Source: Guyanagaster necrorhizus
Taxonomy: Eukaryota; Basidiomycota; Agaricomycetes; Agaricales; Physalacriaceae
DNA: 64,000 bases
Assembly (NCBI RefSeq): GCF_019112545.1
Contig: NW_025064885.1
Location: 1,554,904 to 1,618,903 of the forward strand
Reading direction: 5' to 3'
This document shows positions 12,203 through 22,934 of the stretch, one piece after another; position 1 is the stretch's first letter, and every line of letters begins with the position of its first letter. The notes under the pieces were generated by a model that saw only the letters and a list, made by a program, of their open reading frames with translations, made no database searches and had not been told where the DNA came from. Made by a program: the position numbers and the translations under genes.

Positions 12203-12830
12203 TCAAACATCTTGACGACGCAGATCAAGGAGCCCTTTCATGAGGAGCTGGACGTCGAGCACGGCATCAATAGCACGGCTCAGAGGTGTGTCCTGGGTGT
12301 TCCGTACGGGAAACGCGGTCTTTACTTCAACCTCCCAGAGAGTATCAGCGGATGCAGGAATAGGTTCTTGTGTTTTGGGATCAATCTACGTATGGCATTA
12401 GCATAATACAACAGGATAAACAAAGAGAACGTACTTTTTCCTGCTGGAACATCTGAATGACCAGCATCCCTCTCCTGAAAACATATCCTCTCTTGTATAT
12501 CTGCGACCGCCTCACGTACCCCAGCGCACATGCGAAACACAGCGCGTCTCCGCGAACATGAACAGTCGCCCACGGGCGTACCGTCGCCTCTGGATGCGCA
12601 CGGACGCTCTCTGGTGCCAGATAAGAGAAAAGAACCCAGCCCCCATCGGGATCCATGAGATCCTTACGCGCACGCAGCAGAACGGGCTCGGTATCGCGGT
12701 TGACGGGCTCAAAAACGACCTCACGAATATGCATCGCAGCCGAAGATTCGGAATGTAGTGTGATGCGGGCAAGAATGGCGGTAAGATCTCGAGCAAAGAA
12801 TTCACCAAAAAGAGCGACTTCGTAGGACAT
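12203..12830 (-). CDS. MED18: Mediator complex subunit 18 (SRB5/MED18)
   Basis: This is a head-module subunit of Mediator, which bridges transcription factors and RNA polymerase II. Exon 1 runs from 12830 to about 12436 and begins MSYEVALFGEFFARDL, the characteristic start of basidiomycete MED18. The segments ITLHSESSAAMHIREVVFEP and YKRGYVFRRGMLVIQMFQQE follow. A 49-nt intron (GTACGT...ACGTAG) joins to IDPKTQEPIP and a conserved C-terminus ending VLDVQLLMKGLLDLRRQDV, with TGA at 12203-12205. The length of about 190-195 residues fits a compact MED18. It is divergent from TRAPPC2L with only 75 bp between the two start codons, which implies a shared core promoter. Confidence 0.88.
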
Positions 12831-12905
12831 CGGTGGTGGTAGACGAGACTGATAGACTTGATAGACAAGGATATGTCACAAAGCGTGACGCAGACGGCCT
12901 TGAAG
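12831..12905. promoter_or_regulatory. 75-bp bidirectional promoter, MED18/TRAPPC2L
   Basis: Only 75 bp separate the opposing start codons, so both 5' UTRs and any core promoter elements must fit here or overlap the coding sequences. No TATA box is visible. The gap size is seen directly; the promoter role is inferred. Confidence 0.5.
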
Positions 12906-13449
12906 ATGGCTCCCATTCGCATCCACGCAGTTGCGTATATCTCTGCCAATAATCACCCAGTGCTCATCAGGTCATTTATCGACAATGGGAATGCTCTCAA
13001 GTACCATTATATCGCCCACACTGCCCTAGATGTTATAGAAGAGCGAGGTATGCAGTTGGGTGCCATCGCAGCCGTTTTGACCGCCAATCGCTCGCAGTGA
13101 ACGAAGCGAAGCATCCCTATCTTGGCCTTCTGTATTCAATTGACGACGTCGCTGTCTATGCCTATATGACGCCTCTCAACCTCAAGATTGTTCTTGCTCT
13201 TGCTCTCGCAGACGCAGTGGTTCCCGATATCAAGGTCCACACGGTGCGCATACATGGCAGCCATTTCGTATTTTTTGTGACACTTTGCGATAGATCTTCA
13301 AAGCCTTCCATATGGCTTACTATCATGCTGTATCGAACCCATTCCTTGACCTGGACCCAGCAAACCCTGTTCCACTCAACTCGCCCAAATGGAAATTTTT
13401 TACCCGACAATTGGACGAGATTTGTGCTGTCGTAGGAGCCGGAGTATAG
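12906..13449 (+). CDS. TRAPPC2L: TRAPP complex subunit 2-like (TRAPPC2L/Tca17)
   Basis: This is a longin-fold subunit of the TRAPP tethering complexes, which activate Rab GTPases at the Golgi. The start at 12906 gives MAPIRIHAVAYISANNHPVL, the expected beta1-beta2 start of the family. An ATG farther upstream in the same frame (12870) would only add a non-conserved leader. Intron 1 is 38 nt (13050-13087) and splices MQL|VNEAKHPYLGLLYSIDDVAV. A second intron (about 13248-13306, GTGCGC...GATAG) leads to IFKAFHMAYYHAVSNPFLD. The C-terminus ends FFTRQLDEICAVVGAGV with TAG at 13447-13449. Length and profile match the family with no missing element. Confidence 0.88.
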
Positions 13450-13816
13450 CGGTCTGAATGGGCGTTCGTTGTAGCCCTCTACACCGTCGTCAGAGTTATG
13501 GTGTCTAGTCCAGGCAATGGAGCTCCCTTGGGATTTCACTCTACGGCCTGCGACCCCCTTTCCAGGTTACGGAAGAACAGGGAGAAGCACCAACAACAGT
13601 GATGCCCTTTATTGACTCTCCTGTTTTGAGATCACAACTTCAGAGACAGATACGGGGCAGACATTGATAGTTTTCACTACATACTCTTATTTTCTTTCCG
13701 AGTTACCACATGAATGGAAGTTAGTTATGTACAAATATCCTATGAGCAGGTCCTAAGTAATCTAAGTATGTAAGAAGTGTGGTCTATTCTACACCAGTAT
13801 TGGTGGCACACTTGTA
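13450..13816. other. Intergenic between two convergent genes
   Basis: This is the shared 3' flank of TRAPPC2L (plus) and the kinase-like gene (minus). It has AT-rich stretches, as expected for UTRs. No ORF with domain support and no repeat was seen. Confidence 0.4.
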
Positions 13817-15177
13817 CTACCAGATCCATGACCAGAACCGGTAGAAGTGCCATGAAAGGCCAAACGATGGCTTGTACGTTCGGCGTCGCAACGAGGCGGG
13901 ACCTATCTCTGCTATTAATGCATCCAATTCTTCAAGCGCGGCCGCAGCGGTGGGACGTTCATCTGGATCGGGCGCCGTCATCTTCAGTAAAAGGGGTTCC
14001 AAGTCCTCCATGCCGAGATACTTCTTTATGCATAGGGTCAGACAAAAGAATACATGCCTTGAAACAGCCCACTTGCCTTCATCTCCTTTAAGAACGCATT
14101 GCCGAGTGTATAGATATCGAGCTTGAAGGGATTATATGGGACAACTTCCGATATCTCGGGCATTGAATGATCAGATCCATAGGTTCCCGTTACACGAGCC
14201 TTTTCTATGCCCTCTGGACAATATGTCGTGGTTTCGAAATCTATAAAATAGTACCGTAGAGAGCCAACTTCGCAACGATTATGGGGATCACTGGAGTATA
14301 GATTGAGGAGAAATGGAAAATGCTGGCTCGCAAGAGAAAAGCCGCCTGGCATCAAATCAGATACATCCATGGTCATATTGATCATAGCTGCATCCCTGAG
14401 GAAGAACATGATGAGGACAGACTTTGCATAGAACCAAATGCGCGAACCTGTGAGCGTATTTCTCTCGATGCATGAATACCAGACCCTTAGATGTGATCAT
14501 CAGTCATTATCCCAAAAATATAGCGGTGGCAAATGTGAACGAACCTCGAGAAATTGTCGTAGAGCCTCGAATACCTCCGCACGACAGTGAAATGCAGGTT
14601 TCCACATGTCGTGGAGCAAAGGCATGACAATGATAACACATTCACTTTCTCCTGGAAAATCGAATACATCCCATATTGGAACACAGTGATTGCAAGAATC
14701 AACTTTGGCTGCTAGAAGTGCCGCTTTCTTGGCCTCTTCTGTGTGTATTGAAGTTGATTTGATGACAACGCCTTTGTCATCCGACGCCCTCTTTCCCTCG
14801 ATAACATTGGGGTGCTTTAAAGTGATGGTAAAATGTAGGTTCGAAAGAATGGATAGAACACGCACGACAAGTGGGAAGCTGTCCACCGCATATTCATAAG
14901 GAATGCCATTAGATCCTTGCCACGAAGGTTGCCAGTCAGGCTGGAATCGCGGAGGCAACAGATACCCTTTCGATTTGAGAAACGGTTCGATGCCGACCCA
15001 CCGCATCTCTGCTTTGCTCCGCTCTCCGTTGTAAAGCCGTTCTTCTTTTTCATATTCGTCATCGGAATCGTCTTGACAGGTTGGGTCAATGTCAGCAGCA
15101 GCGCCGTAAGGTGGTAGTGAATATTCGCCCATGATGGGGGAGGAAAATACAATATCAGCGGAGCTATTAAAATTCAA
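13817..15177 (-). CDS. Protein kinase-like protein, basidiomycete type
   Basis: This is a kinase-fold protein of a family common in mushroom-forming fungi. The N-lobe region contains MRWVGIEPFLKSKGYLLPPR, a lysine in KGVVIKSTS, and a hinge-like IIVMPLLHDM. After introns at about 14544-14488 and 14447-14400 the catalytic loop is rebuilt as YAHRDAAMINMTMD, an intact HRD and Asn but with no Lys two residues after the Asp. The DFG position reads FIDFETT (DFE), and an activation-segment equivalent (TGTYGSDHSMPEIS) follows. The C-lobe ends with DEPRTAAAALEEL-like text and TAG at 13817. A GC-AG intron lies at 14024-14076. An alternative start at 15132 gives MGEYSLPPYG and is equally plausible. Activity is uncertain, because the Lys-less loop and DFE are atypical of canonical kinases. 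Confidence 0.75.
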
Positions 15178-15547
15178 GGAGGCGAATAGGAGGAAACTGA
15201 GGTTGATCGATGCTGTGCCACGGTATGGCGGAAATATTAACCGGGATTGTGAGTTGCTACTTATTGTTGCAAGAAATCCAGCAAGGAATTATTATGACAC
15301 ATCGAAGAAAGAACGTTTGTTCCCCTTCGTAGAGTTAGTTATTACGGATGGTGTGAAATCAACCCATTGACCTAGAATCCACCGGGTAAATATCGGCAGG
15401 AGGTGGGGAAGGAAAGAGGTTACTCCCGGGCCTTAAAATCTTACGGCCTTGATGACGCGTATCGTTAATCCATGGAAAGGCGGAGGAGAACGGCGTCGGT
15501 AAACGCTCATGGCAGGCAAGGAACATAAACCGTCACTGAATCCAGTT
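15178..15547. other. Intergenic, kinase-like promoter side
   Basis: This gap lies between the start of the kinase-like gene and the stop of BCD1, both on the minus strand. It should hold the promoter of the former and the terminator of the latter. I see no gene or repeat in it. Confidence 0.4.
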
Positions 15548-16518
15548 TCAAGAATGGACCGCTTCCTCGTCTATCTCTGAATCACCCCAATCAACCTCCG
15601 CCTCACTACCTTGGTCACTCCCTTCACTTGAACCATAATCTCCTAACGCAGCCATACCACCTTCTTGAGTGATATTTTGGGTTGGTTTCCCCTCGTCCTC
15701 ACTACCATATCCATTCAGAATGCCCTTTAACACGCCGACAGCCATTCTCTTGGGTTTCTCCTCCCAAACATCGAACGTCGGATACTCGACAAATGTGACG
15801 CCCTTCAATGCTTCTCCGAGTGTCTTGGATCTGTCTACGGGCTCATTTTGACCTCGAAGCACACACCACGAGGATGGATGAACATCAATAATATCTGAGA
15901 GAACAGTATCGAGTTTGTTTCGGTGTGTCAAGATCGCGGAATGCGTCGTTGCAGAAGTGTGCTTTCTGACTTCAACGGTAAGATATACGATTTGTGTCCT
16001 AGGGGCACCAAATATTAGCTCTGCAATAATAAATGGGAATCGCATGACCTTGAATCCAAAGTAGATTGATTTAGCTTTCTTCTGGACATTCCCATCGGAA
16101 GCAGGTCCATTGTAATATCCAGAGTTTCAAAGTAACTTTGCAGAGCTTCGCGCCTGCCTCCCCTAGACTTTCCCTTTCCTTTCCAGCCGCCGTACCCAGA
16201 GCCATCCTTACTCCATTGGCCTGTCTGATCTTATTGTCAGAAGTGAGAAAAACAACAAGACAGAGGACAGAGTCTCACTTTTCTGCCAACATCCTCCAGA
16301 TATGTATAGTCACGCATCATTTCCCCCCATCCGTATTGATTCATTGGAACGTATTTGACTTTATTCCGCTCGCCGGTGCATTGAGTACGTTCTTTGTGCA
16401 TCTTCGAGCAAGGGAGAGAGCAAGTGGGTGTTTCGCACCCAGGACACGTGTATTTCGTTGGCTTTGCATTGCACACAGGACAGATTTTCAACGATGACGA
16501 GCTGGCGACAAATGCCAT
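15548..16518 (-). CDS. BCD1: Box C/D snoRNA assembly protein BCD1 (zf-HIT)
   Basis: This zinc-finger HIT protein is required for box C/D snoRNP assembly and stability (ZNHIT6 family, nucleolar). The start at 16518 gives MAFVASSSSLKICPVC. The HIT finger is complete: CPVC, CPGC, CSLPCSKMHKERTQC. The fold then continues GWGEMMRDYTYLEDVGRK. One intron joins to a Gly/Lys-rich segment and the LPMGMSRRKLNQSTLDS motif, a hallmark of BCD1. A 48-nt intron (donor after TCAAG, acceptor CCCCTAG) then restores RTQIVYLTVEVRKH. The C-terminus is acidic (GSEAEVDWGDSEIDEE) and ends with TGA at 15548-15550. The tandem arrangement with RTP1 does not imply co-transcription. Confidence 0.88.
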
Positions 16519-16815
16519 GGTAGGGAGAACAGAACCGTCAAAGCACGTGAACCAGCACTTCGGCCCGCTAGTAGTACTGCAATCTTTCCGCAATGTCGGT
16601 TGTCGACAATAACTGCCAACAACCACATCCTGCGCTTAACTAAGGCACACTCCCTGTGCTGTACCAATCGTGGCGTAAGTATGAAGGAACACACTGGATG
16701 TTCGCCTCTCTGTAGTGCAAGATGAATTCAATTCACGGGGATGTGTAAGACCCCCGTCGCATGCATTTATCTGTTCCGGAGTTACGCGTATGGAAGAGCA
16801 TTGCATACAAAGAAA

Positions 16816-19800
16816 CTATCGAACCGACTCCACAAATGCCTCTTCCAAATGCTCCAGCTGCTCTCCAACTTCTCTTGCCATAACCCTAACAACCCCATCT
16901 CCGTCAGTCGCAGAGAGATACCCAAGCGTCACCTTGGCTCTCCTTAAGACATCTGCCTGCCATATTCGCCTCTCATACCCTATATCCTCATCATTATAGA
17001 CAGACTTGGTTGCTTCCCTCACCAGTACACCTAAGAACCTCACTGCTGCCCGTCTCATCGGTGGGAATTTGCTATCAGCCTTGGTGGGATTCTCATCCAT
17101 ACTTTTCTCTCGGTCGCCCTCCTCCGTTTGCACACTTTCCAGCTGAAGCAGATCAACCATTCCGCCCACAAGATCTTGGAAGTATAACGCAAGTGCCAGT
17201 GCATGTGTGGCGGCGCACTCGCCCAGTAAACTGATAGCTGACGTACGCAACGTCGTAGGCATTTCACGCATACGGACAACATGCAGAAGGATTGGCACGA
17301 TAATATCAACTACACAGCTGTCAGTAATATGGAAATAAGATGGTCAAAGGACTAACCATAAGCACCTAATGCGCTACCACAGCGTCTTATGACCATTCCC
17401 AAAGCCTCCCCGATTCTGACCCTCGTGTCTACCTCGCTCCGACTCCACACATATCCTCCGGACATCCCTTTAGCGTAGTCCCCGACCAGCCCTCTGAGGA
17501 CCTCTCTGCCCCATCTTCCACCCTCAACCATTCCGGCCAGCCCCTGCACTCCGTTCAGGTACACATATGAGTCTTCATCTTGCAGTGCTTGCAAAAATAT
17601 TGCTAGCACTGCTGGTATCAGCGCTTCTTCCATTTTTCCTCCCTTCGCCAATCCTCGAAGAAGCAACAGCCCATGTGCACGTACAGGTAATATAGGATCC
17701 TGCAAGAGTTTGAGAGCACGCTGATACGTCTCTCGCGCCTCCTCGGCGTCGTCTTTGGTTTTCCTTTTGCTGGGAATGGCAGTAGACGTAGATGCGAGTC
17801 GAGCAGTCATGACCATCCTCGCTTCCCTGGCGATTGGCCTGATCCCTTCTGGCCCGTCTTTCGCGAGAGGTTCAAGGAGCTCAAAAATCTTGTTTAGAAC
17901 GGGTTCTGTTCGTGCTGAAAGGTAAGGATTTGCTTCAAATATCGACAATAGAAGATTGATGCTTGTTTCTGTCATCTCGTCGTACTCCGGCGTGTCCTCG
18001 TCATCGCTGTCTTCTTGCTCAGGGTCTTCTTGAGTGTGTATAAACTTTAGGGGATTTTTCGTTTCCTCAAAACCTGCATCATACTGAACGCGCGTCTCCA
18101 AAGCATGCTTTACAAACGTCAAAATATGGCTCGGATCCTTCAATATGTTCTCCTTCCCATCGCCATTAGACATTTTCGCTTGGATCTGCATGATGAGTTG
18201 CAGGTATAGCAATGTCCTATGTGATAATACTTTAGCATTTGCAATAGCGTATGTCTAGTACTTACTTGACCGGATCACCATCTGCTCGAGAATCCCTATA
18301 TGCCTCCAGCATCCTAACAAACAACTCTCCACTCACATCTCTCCTATCAAGGTTTTTCAAGAATGAGACAAACTGTGGTGGATCCGGGTATAGATCCATG
18401 ATATTAGCATCCGGATCAAGCTCTCCTGCCAGCTCAGCCTTCTCTAGATCTTCTGGAGTAAATATCGCAAGACCAAAATTTTTCTCTTTGTCGACCTGGT
18501 GGATCTGCCCCTCCAAATTCACCTTCCAACCAATCTCACCACCTTCGTTCTGTATGATGCTCCAAATGATCCGCACCCCTTCTTCTTTCTCAACAACGCG
18601 ACCCCACGTTTCTAACATACTGCGAACAGTTTCACGGGACGTGGGATCGGACGTGCGAACATGTTCCAGATGCTCCAGAAGAGAGTAAAGAGAAGGTATG
18701 ACCGGGGAAAGTAGCGTGGCGATGAGCGTCGGCAGTGGATCGGTGTTGGTTATGAGAGTGGATAGGGCTGTCAACGCTGTGTTGGGGTTTAATTTCGACG
18801 AAGAGACACTAGGACTTGTCTGGGAAAGTGGATCGATTCGCTGCCCTAGACTGTTTGTTTCATTAGAGAGTGCTGTGACGTGCAGAAAAGGGTAATGAAG
18901 CAAGGGCATGATAATACTTCTTGCAATTTCATGATGTGAAGAAGATCCGTCTGCTGCTAGCATCCTAGAGATAGTAAACGCTGCCGCACGTTTGTAGGAC
19001 GCGGGTGTCTCGCTGTAGAGAAGCGCAAGAACTCGCGGCACAGTGGCGCTATAGTAGTCCTGAACCCTTCAATGTTAGCTTATTCATCAATCTCACCGAA
19101 AATCAGGAAACTCAAGTAGGCCGTGAATGTTGTCAATTGACCAACTTTCAAGCCATTGGAATGGTGTTCGACCAATAGTTTGCATTCACATTACGCTGAA
19201 CTAGCCCTGATTTTCGGTCTCAAATGCTCACCTTGGCTTCCATTCCTTTCGGAATTGCCGTCAGGACCTTTGCTACATGCTCGAGTTTGTCCAAATGCAC
19301 TTCTTCCCCGGAATCCTCAGAGTCTCCAAATACAGCAGCGCATAATCCGTTTACACCTTGTGTACGCATCACCTGTTTACTGAGAAGCATAGAACAGGTA
19401 CGCTGGGCAAACACTGGTCCAGGGGAGAGGGAAGAGATGACGCCTCCAAGGGCTGTGATGCTCTGCGATGGGTGTAGGCTGGAAGGTTGGTTACAAGTCA
19501 GCACTTGCTTGAATCATAGATATTCACACACATGGATAGAAGACGAATAGCCAAAGGCCGGACGCTATCGTAAGGCAGTATATATTCTGTTGCCAAAGAC
19601 TTTGGAAGCCACCCAAGGACTATCGCAGGCTTCAGAACGTCTGCGACATGCCTGTTCAGCACTGTCGTAGTAATCAACGTTTGTGGTATACGACTTTGCA
19701 CACCAGAAGGAAACAGGAGAACGAAAATCCCACGGATCAGCTTGCAGAGGTGCTCGTAGTCTTTCAATCTATGTTCACTGGCAATTTGAACCCTTTTCGA

Positions 19801-20175
19801 CGTAGAGGGGGTAGGTAATGTGACGATGAGACGTGATAAGAGCGGTTCGACGCCCCATTTAAACACGATGGAGAGGAGAGTGCGTATCTCGGCCATATCG
19901 CGTGTTCCGATGAGTGGAATGTCTTCTTTACCATTTTGTCCACCAACTATTCGTTGAACGCAACCAACGACGGAAAGGGCCTCCTCCGCTGTCACTTGTT
20001 TAGTCTCTTGCACCGAGGCACTATCATCAACATTCCACGGCTGCTGCAGGTAGTCGTAGTATTGGGCAAGACGGTCTTGCAGAGTAGTTTGTAAACTCGA
20101 CGATGACGATGACGACGTTGGAGATTCCAGAAGGAAGGCACCGGCTTGGAGGTGGTATTGAAGGTCCTTGGACAT
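16816..20175 (-). CDS. RTP1: HEAT-repeat protein RTP1/TANGO6
   Basis: This is probably the cytosolic factor that helps assembly and nuclear import of RNA polymerase II (yeast Rtp1; TANGO6/TMCO7 in animals). Alpha-helical HEAT-type repeats fill nearly the whole chain. The N-terminus starts MSKDLQYHLQAGAFLLES at 20175. Conserved RTP1_C-type segments are visible: DPILPVRAHGLLLLRGLAKGG, DEDSYVYLNGVQGLAGM, and the terminal LRTSAISLLGECAATHA and MRRAAVRFLGVLVREATKS. An acidic linker (EDPEQEDSDDEDTPEYDEM) sits between the middle and C-terminal repeats. Introns occur near 19505-19540, 19042-19230, 18213-18262 and 17299-17352. It ends EEAFVESVR with TGA at 16816-16818. Family assignment rests on the C-terminal repeats and is strong; the function is by homology. 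Confidence 0.82.
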
Positions 20176-20615
20176 CGTTCGGCAAGTCGGTCCGGACCGG
20201 CGGCACGAACACTTGAACGCACATGACGTGATGACTAAGCGAACGAGCGAGACGTCTCAAACACTCTCGCTCGTAATCAGCATCGCCAGTGCCAAAATTC
20301 GAGACTGCATTTGGAGAATCACCTCCTATGATCACGCACATCTATGGTCAATAAAGTATAGTACTGAGTGGGACATTTGAAGTAGAAAGCAAACGCATGG
20401 ACCGACTCCCGGGACGAGAAACGCGACTTAGCGAATCAGAGGTAGCAGTCTCGCATCAGGTATTGATACTATCATACCGGCACCCGGTAAACTGCCACAT
20501 TCGTAACTATTTGAGCAAACTTGCAACGTTACTTTTCCGTCGTGGACGCCAATATACAGTTCTGCTATACATTTCAATGTAATATACTATGGACTACACA
20601 TCTATATCAATTTCT
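20176..20615. other. Intergenic, RTP1 promoter and eRF3 3' flank
   Basis: This gap of about 440 bp separates the RTP1 start from the eRF3 stop, both on the minus strand. It contains no supported ORF, RNA gene or repeat. Confidence 0.4.
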
Positions 20616-22657
20616 TTAAGCAACTGCAATACCTGAAACACCTTCTGTGACTTCTTCGACAGGTCCTTCCACCAGCTTGGTGATCTAAAAGAGACAAATC
20701 AGTATTAGAAGATAAAACAGACGGAGCATGCATGCCTTGCCGATAGCGATGGTCCTTCCTAGGTAAAATAGAGCATTGAGAATATCCAGAGATAAGATAC
20801 AAGTGCCGATACTGACCTTCATCTCGAAGTGTGAATCGCCCAAGCTGAGGGTAGTCTGCAAACCGTTCCACACAGACTGGTAGTGTTGTTTCTATCAGAG
20901 CTACGATTTTCTGGCCTTTGTGAGACATGAGTAGCTGATCAACTTGTAAAAGAATCTAGGGAACCTTTCTTGGCAAATTGTGGCGGCTTTTTAGACTTGC
21001 GACCCGTGCTTTTGTCGAAATAGTGCAACAGTTGCTGGGAAAGATTGGTTAATACTGTTTACATCAATTCGCGGCAACTTACTGTTAGCACAACTTCCTC
21101 AGCCAAAGTGTGTACGTGCATGACAGCCGAATATCCCGCGCAAATGATACTCTTGTGCTCTAGAATCGCCAACTGTGCTTCAAACTGCCTTACAGCATGG
21201 ATGGGTCTCTGGGGACTAGTTAACACGAATCCGGGAGAAATATCTTCATCATCGACACCACGTAGACGGATGCGGACATTGTCGCCACAGAAAGCAGAGT
21301 TGACTTCATCTTCCATTTCATTGTAGATGGCGGAGACTTCAACGACGTCTTTGTTGGGCATGAGGGTTAAGGTATCTCCCTTGCGGATGTGACCAGATTC
21401 GAGTTTGCCAACGACGACTGTACCAAGCTCTTTGTATTTTTCAGAGACAGGCATCATTAGAGGAGCATCGATCTTGCGGTCAACCATGGGCATATGATCT
21501 AGGTGGTATAAGAAGGATGTTCCTCTATCAAGATGATCAGTAAATACGGCGAAGGTAACCTTGTAAGTGAACTCACGTCCACCAAGGGCACACACTCTTG
21601 GATACAGGATCCTTGAGGTTGAGACCGGTATAGGCGGAAATGGGAATGAAAGTTATGTCGGTCTTGGGATTGAAGCCTGCCGCCCTGACAAAAGGCGTCA
21701 GCTTATCCTTGATCTCATCGAACCTCCCTTTGTCCCACTGGACTGTAGGGTCGTCCATTTTATTGATTGCAATGATGACCTTGGACACACCAACGGTCTT
21801 GACCAACATGATGTGCTCTCTCGTTTGCCCTCCCCTCTCAAAACCAGTCTCGAATTCTCCCTTTCTGGCGGATATTACCAAAATGGCGATATCAGCCTGG
21901 GCGGCGCCAGAAATCATAGATGGCACGAATGTCTTGTGGCCCGGTGCATCCAGAATGGTGTATCGACGGACTTCCGTTTCGAAGTATGCGCGGCCGACTT
22001 CGACAGTCTTTCCTTTAGCACGCTCTTGGGGTGTAGAATCGAGAGCCCAGCTGAGATACCACGTTTCTCGGCCAGCATCCTTCGCCTCCTTCTCGTACTT
22101 CTCCATCGTCCGCTTGTCGACCATGCCAGTCATGAACAGAAGATTTCCACCCATGGTACTTTTCCCAGCATCTACATGTCCAATGAAAACGATGTTTAAA
22201 TGCTCTTTAACTGATTGAACCCATTTTATCGGACATATCAATATTAAAAAAAGGCTTTTAACACACCTGAACCATAAAGATCATCAAGAACAGTCTGATC
22301 GGCGACAGTCTTCACCTCCTGGGCTATAGCATTAGTGTCGGTCTTGGCCTTTTCCAGGGAGAACGACTTGGATGGAGGAGCATGGTCATTTTTGGGTTTT
22401 GGCGTATGCGAAGGCGACGATGTCTCCTTGGGCTTCTCTTGTGTTCGCTTTGCAGCTGTTGGTGCTGGAGTAGGCGTAAGGGAAGGAGATGGTCTAGAAC
22501 CGCCAATATTTAACGATATAGTGGGCGGTGGTGGTGGTGCTTCGAGCTGCTCTGGGCGCTCCACTGGCGGAGGCGGGAGGGGCTGTTGTACAGGTGGTTG
22601 GACACCAAAGGCCCTTCCAGGAACGAATTCGAAAGCACCAGCATTGAGTCTGCTCAT
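20616..22657 (-). CDS. SUP35: Eukaryotic release factor 3 (eRF3/SUP35)
   Basis: This translational GTPase works with eRF1 to terminate protein synthesis. The start at 22657 gives MSRLNAGAFEFVPGRAFG, a PAM2-like start. A short Pro/Ser/Lys-rich N-region of about 140 residues follows, then DDLY|VKEHLNIVFIGHVDAGKS (G1). The G3 motif DAPGHK and G4 NKMD are intact, as are the EF-Tu domain II/III segments (ISAYTGLNL, GTVVVGKLESGHIRKGD, GFVLTSPQRPIHAV). The end is GRFTLRDEG, a 23-nt exon (20736-20758) encoding RTIAIGK, then ITKLVEGPVEEVTEGVSGIAVA with TAA at 20616-20618. The intron after the small exon has a GC donor (AAG|GCATGC). The Gln/Asn-rich prion domain of budding-yeast Sup35 is absent. An upstream non-coding exon is possible. 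Confidence 0.92.
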
Positions 22658-22934
22658 GATTAGAGTCGTATAGAGCGTTAGAGGCAGAAATACAGGAAGG
22701 AAGATGAGTATACAAGGCCAAGAGGTAAACAAATAATAAGTATATCAGCCGGCTCCGAATTTCAGGCCGCACTTGGTCTACAAATGACTCTTAGCGAAAC
22801 ATTCACTAAGATAATAATTATTCAGCCAGCAGATTGAAGTAAGGGCTACGCTACGTACGGGTCATAGTACTTGTTGATGACATTGGCAGCGGTCCTATCC
22901 CAATTGGGAGGCTCGACTCTCACATCATCACTTC

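Noticed and set aside
22847..22925. Minus-strand stretch reading VRVEPPNWDRTAANVINKYY before a GTACGT donor, as a possible first exon of eRF3
   Set aside because: The frame has a stop directly upstream and no ATG, and it lies against the start of SLA1 on the other strand. eRF3 has a good start at 22657.
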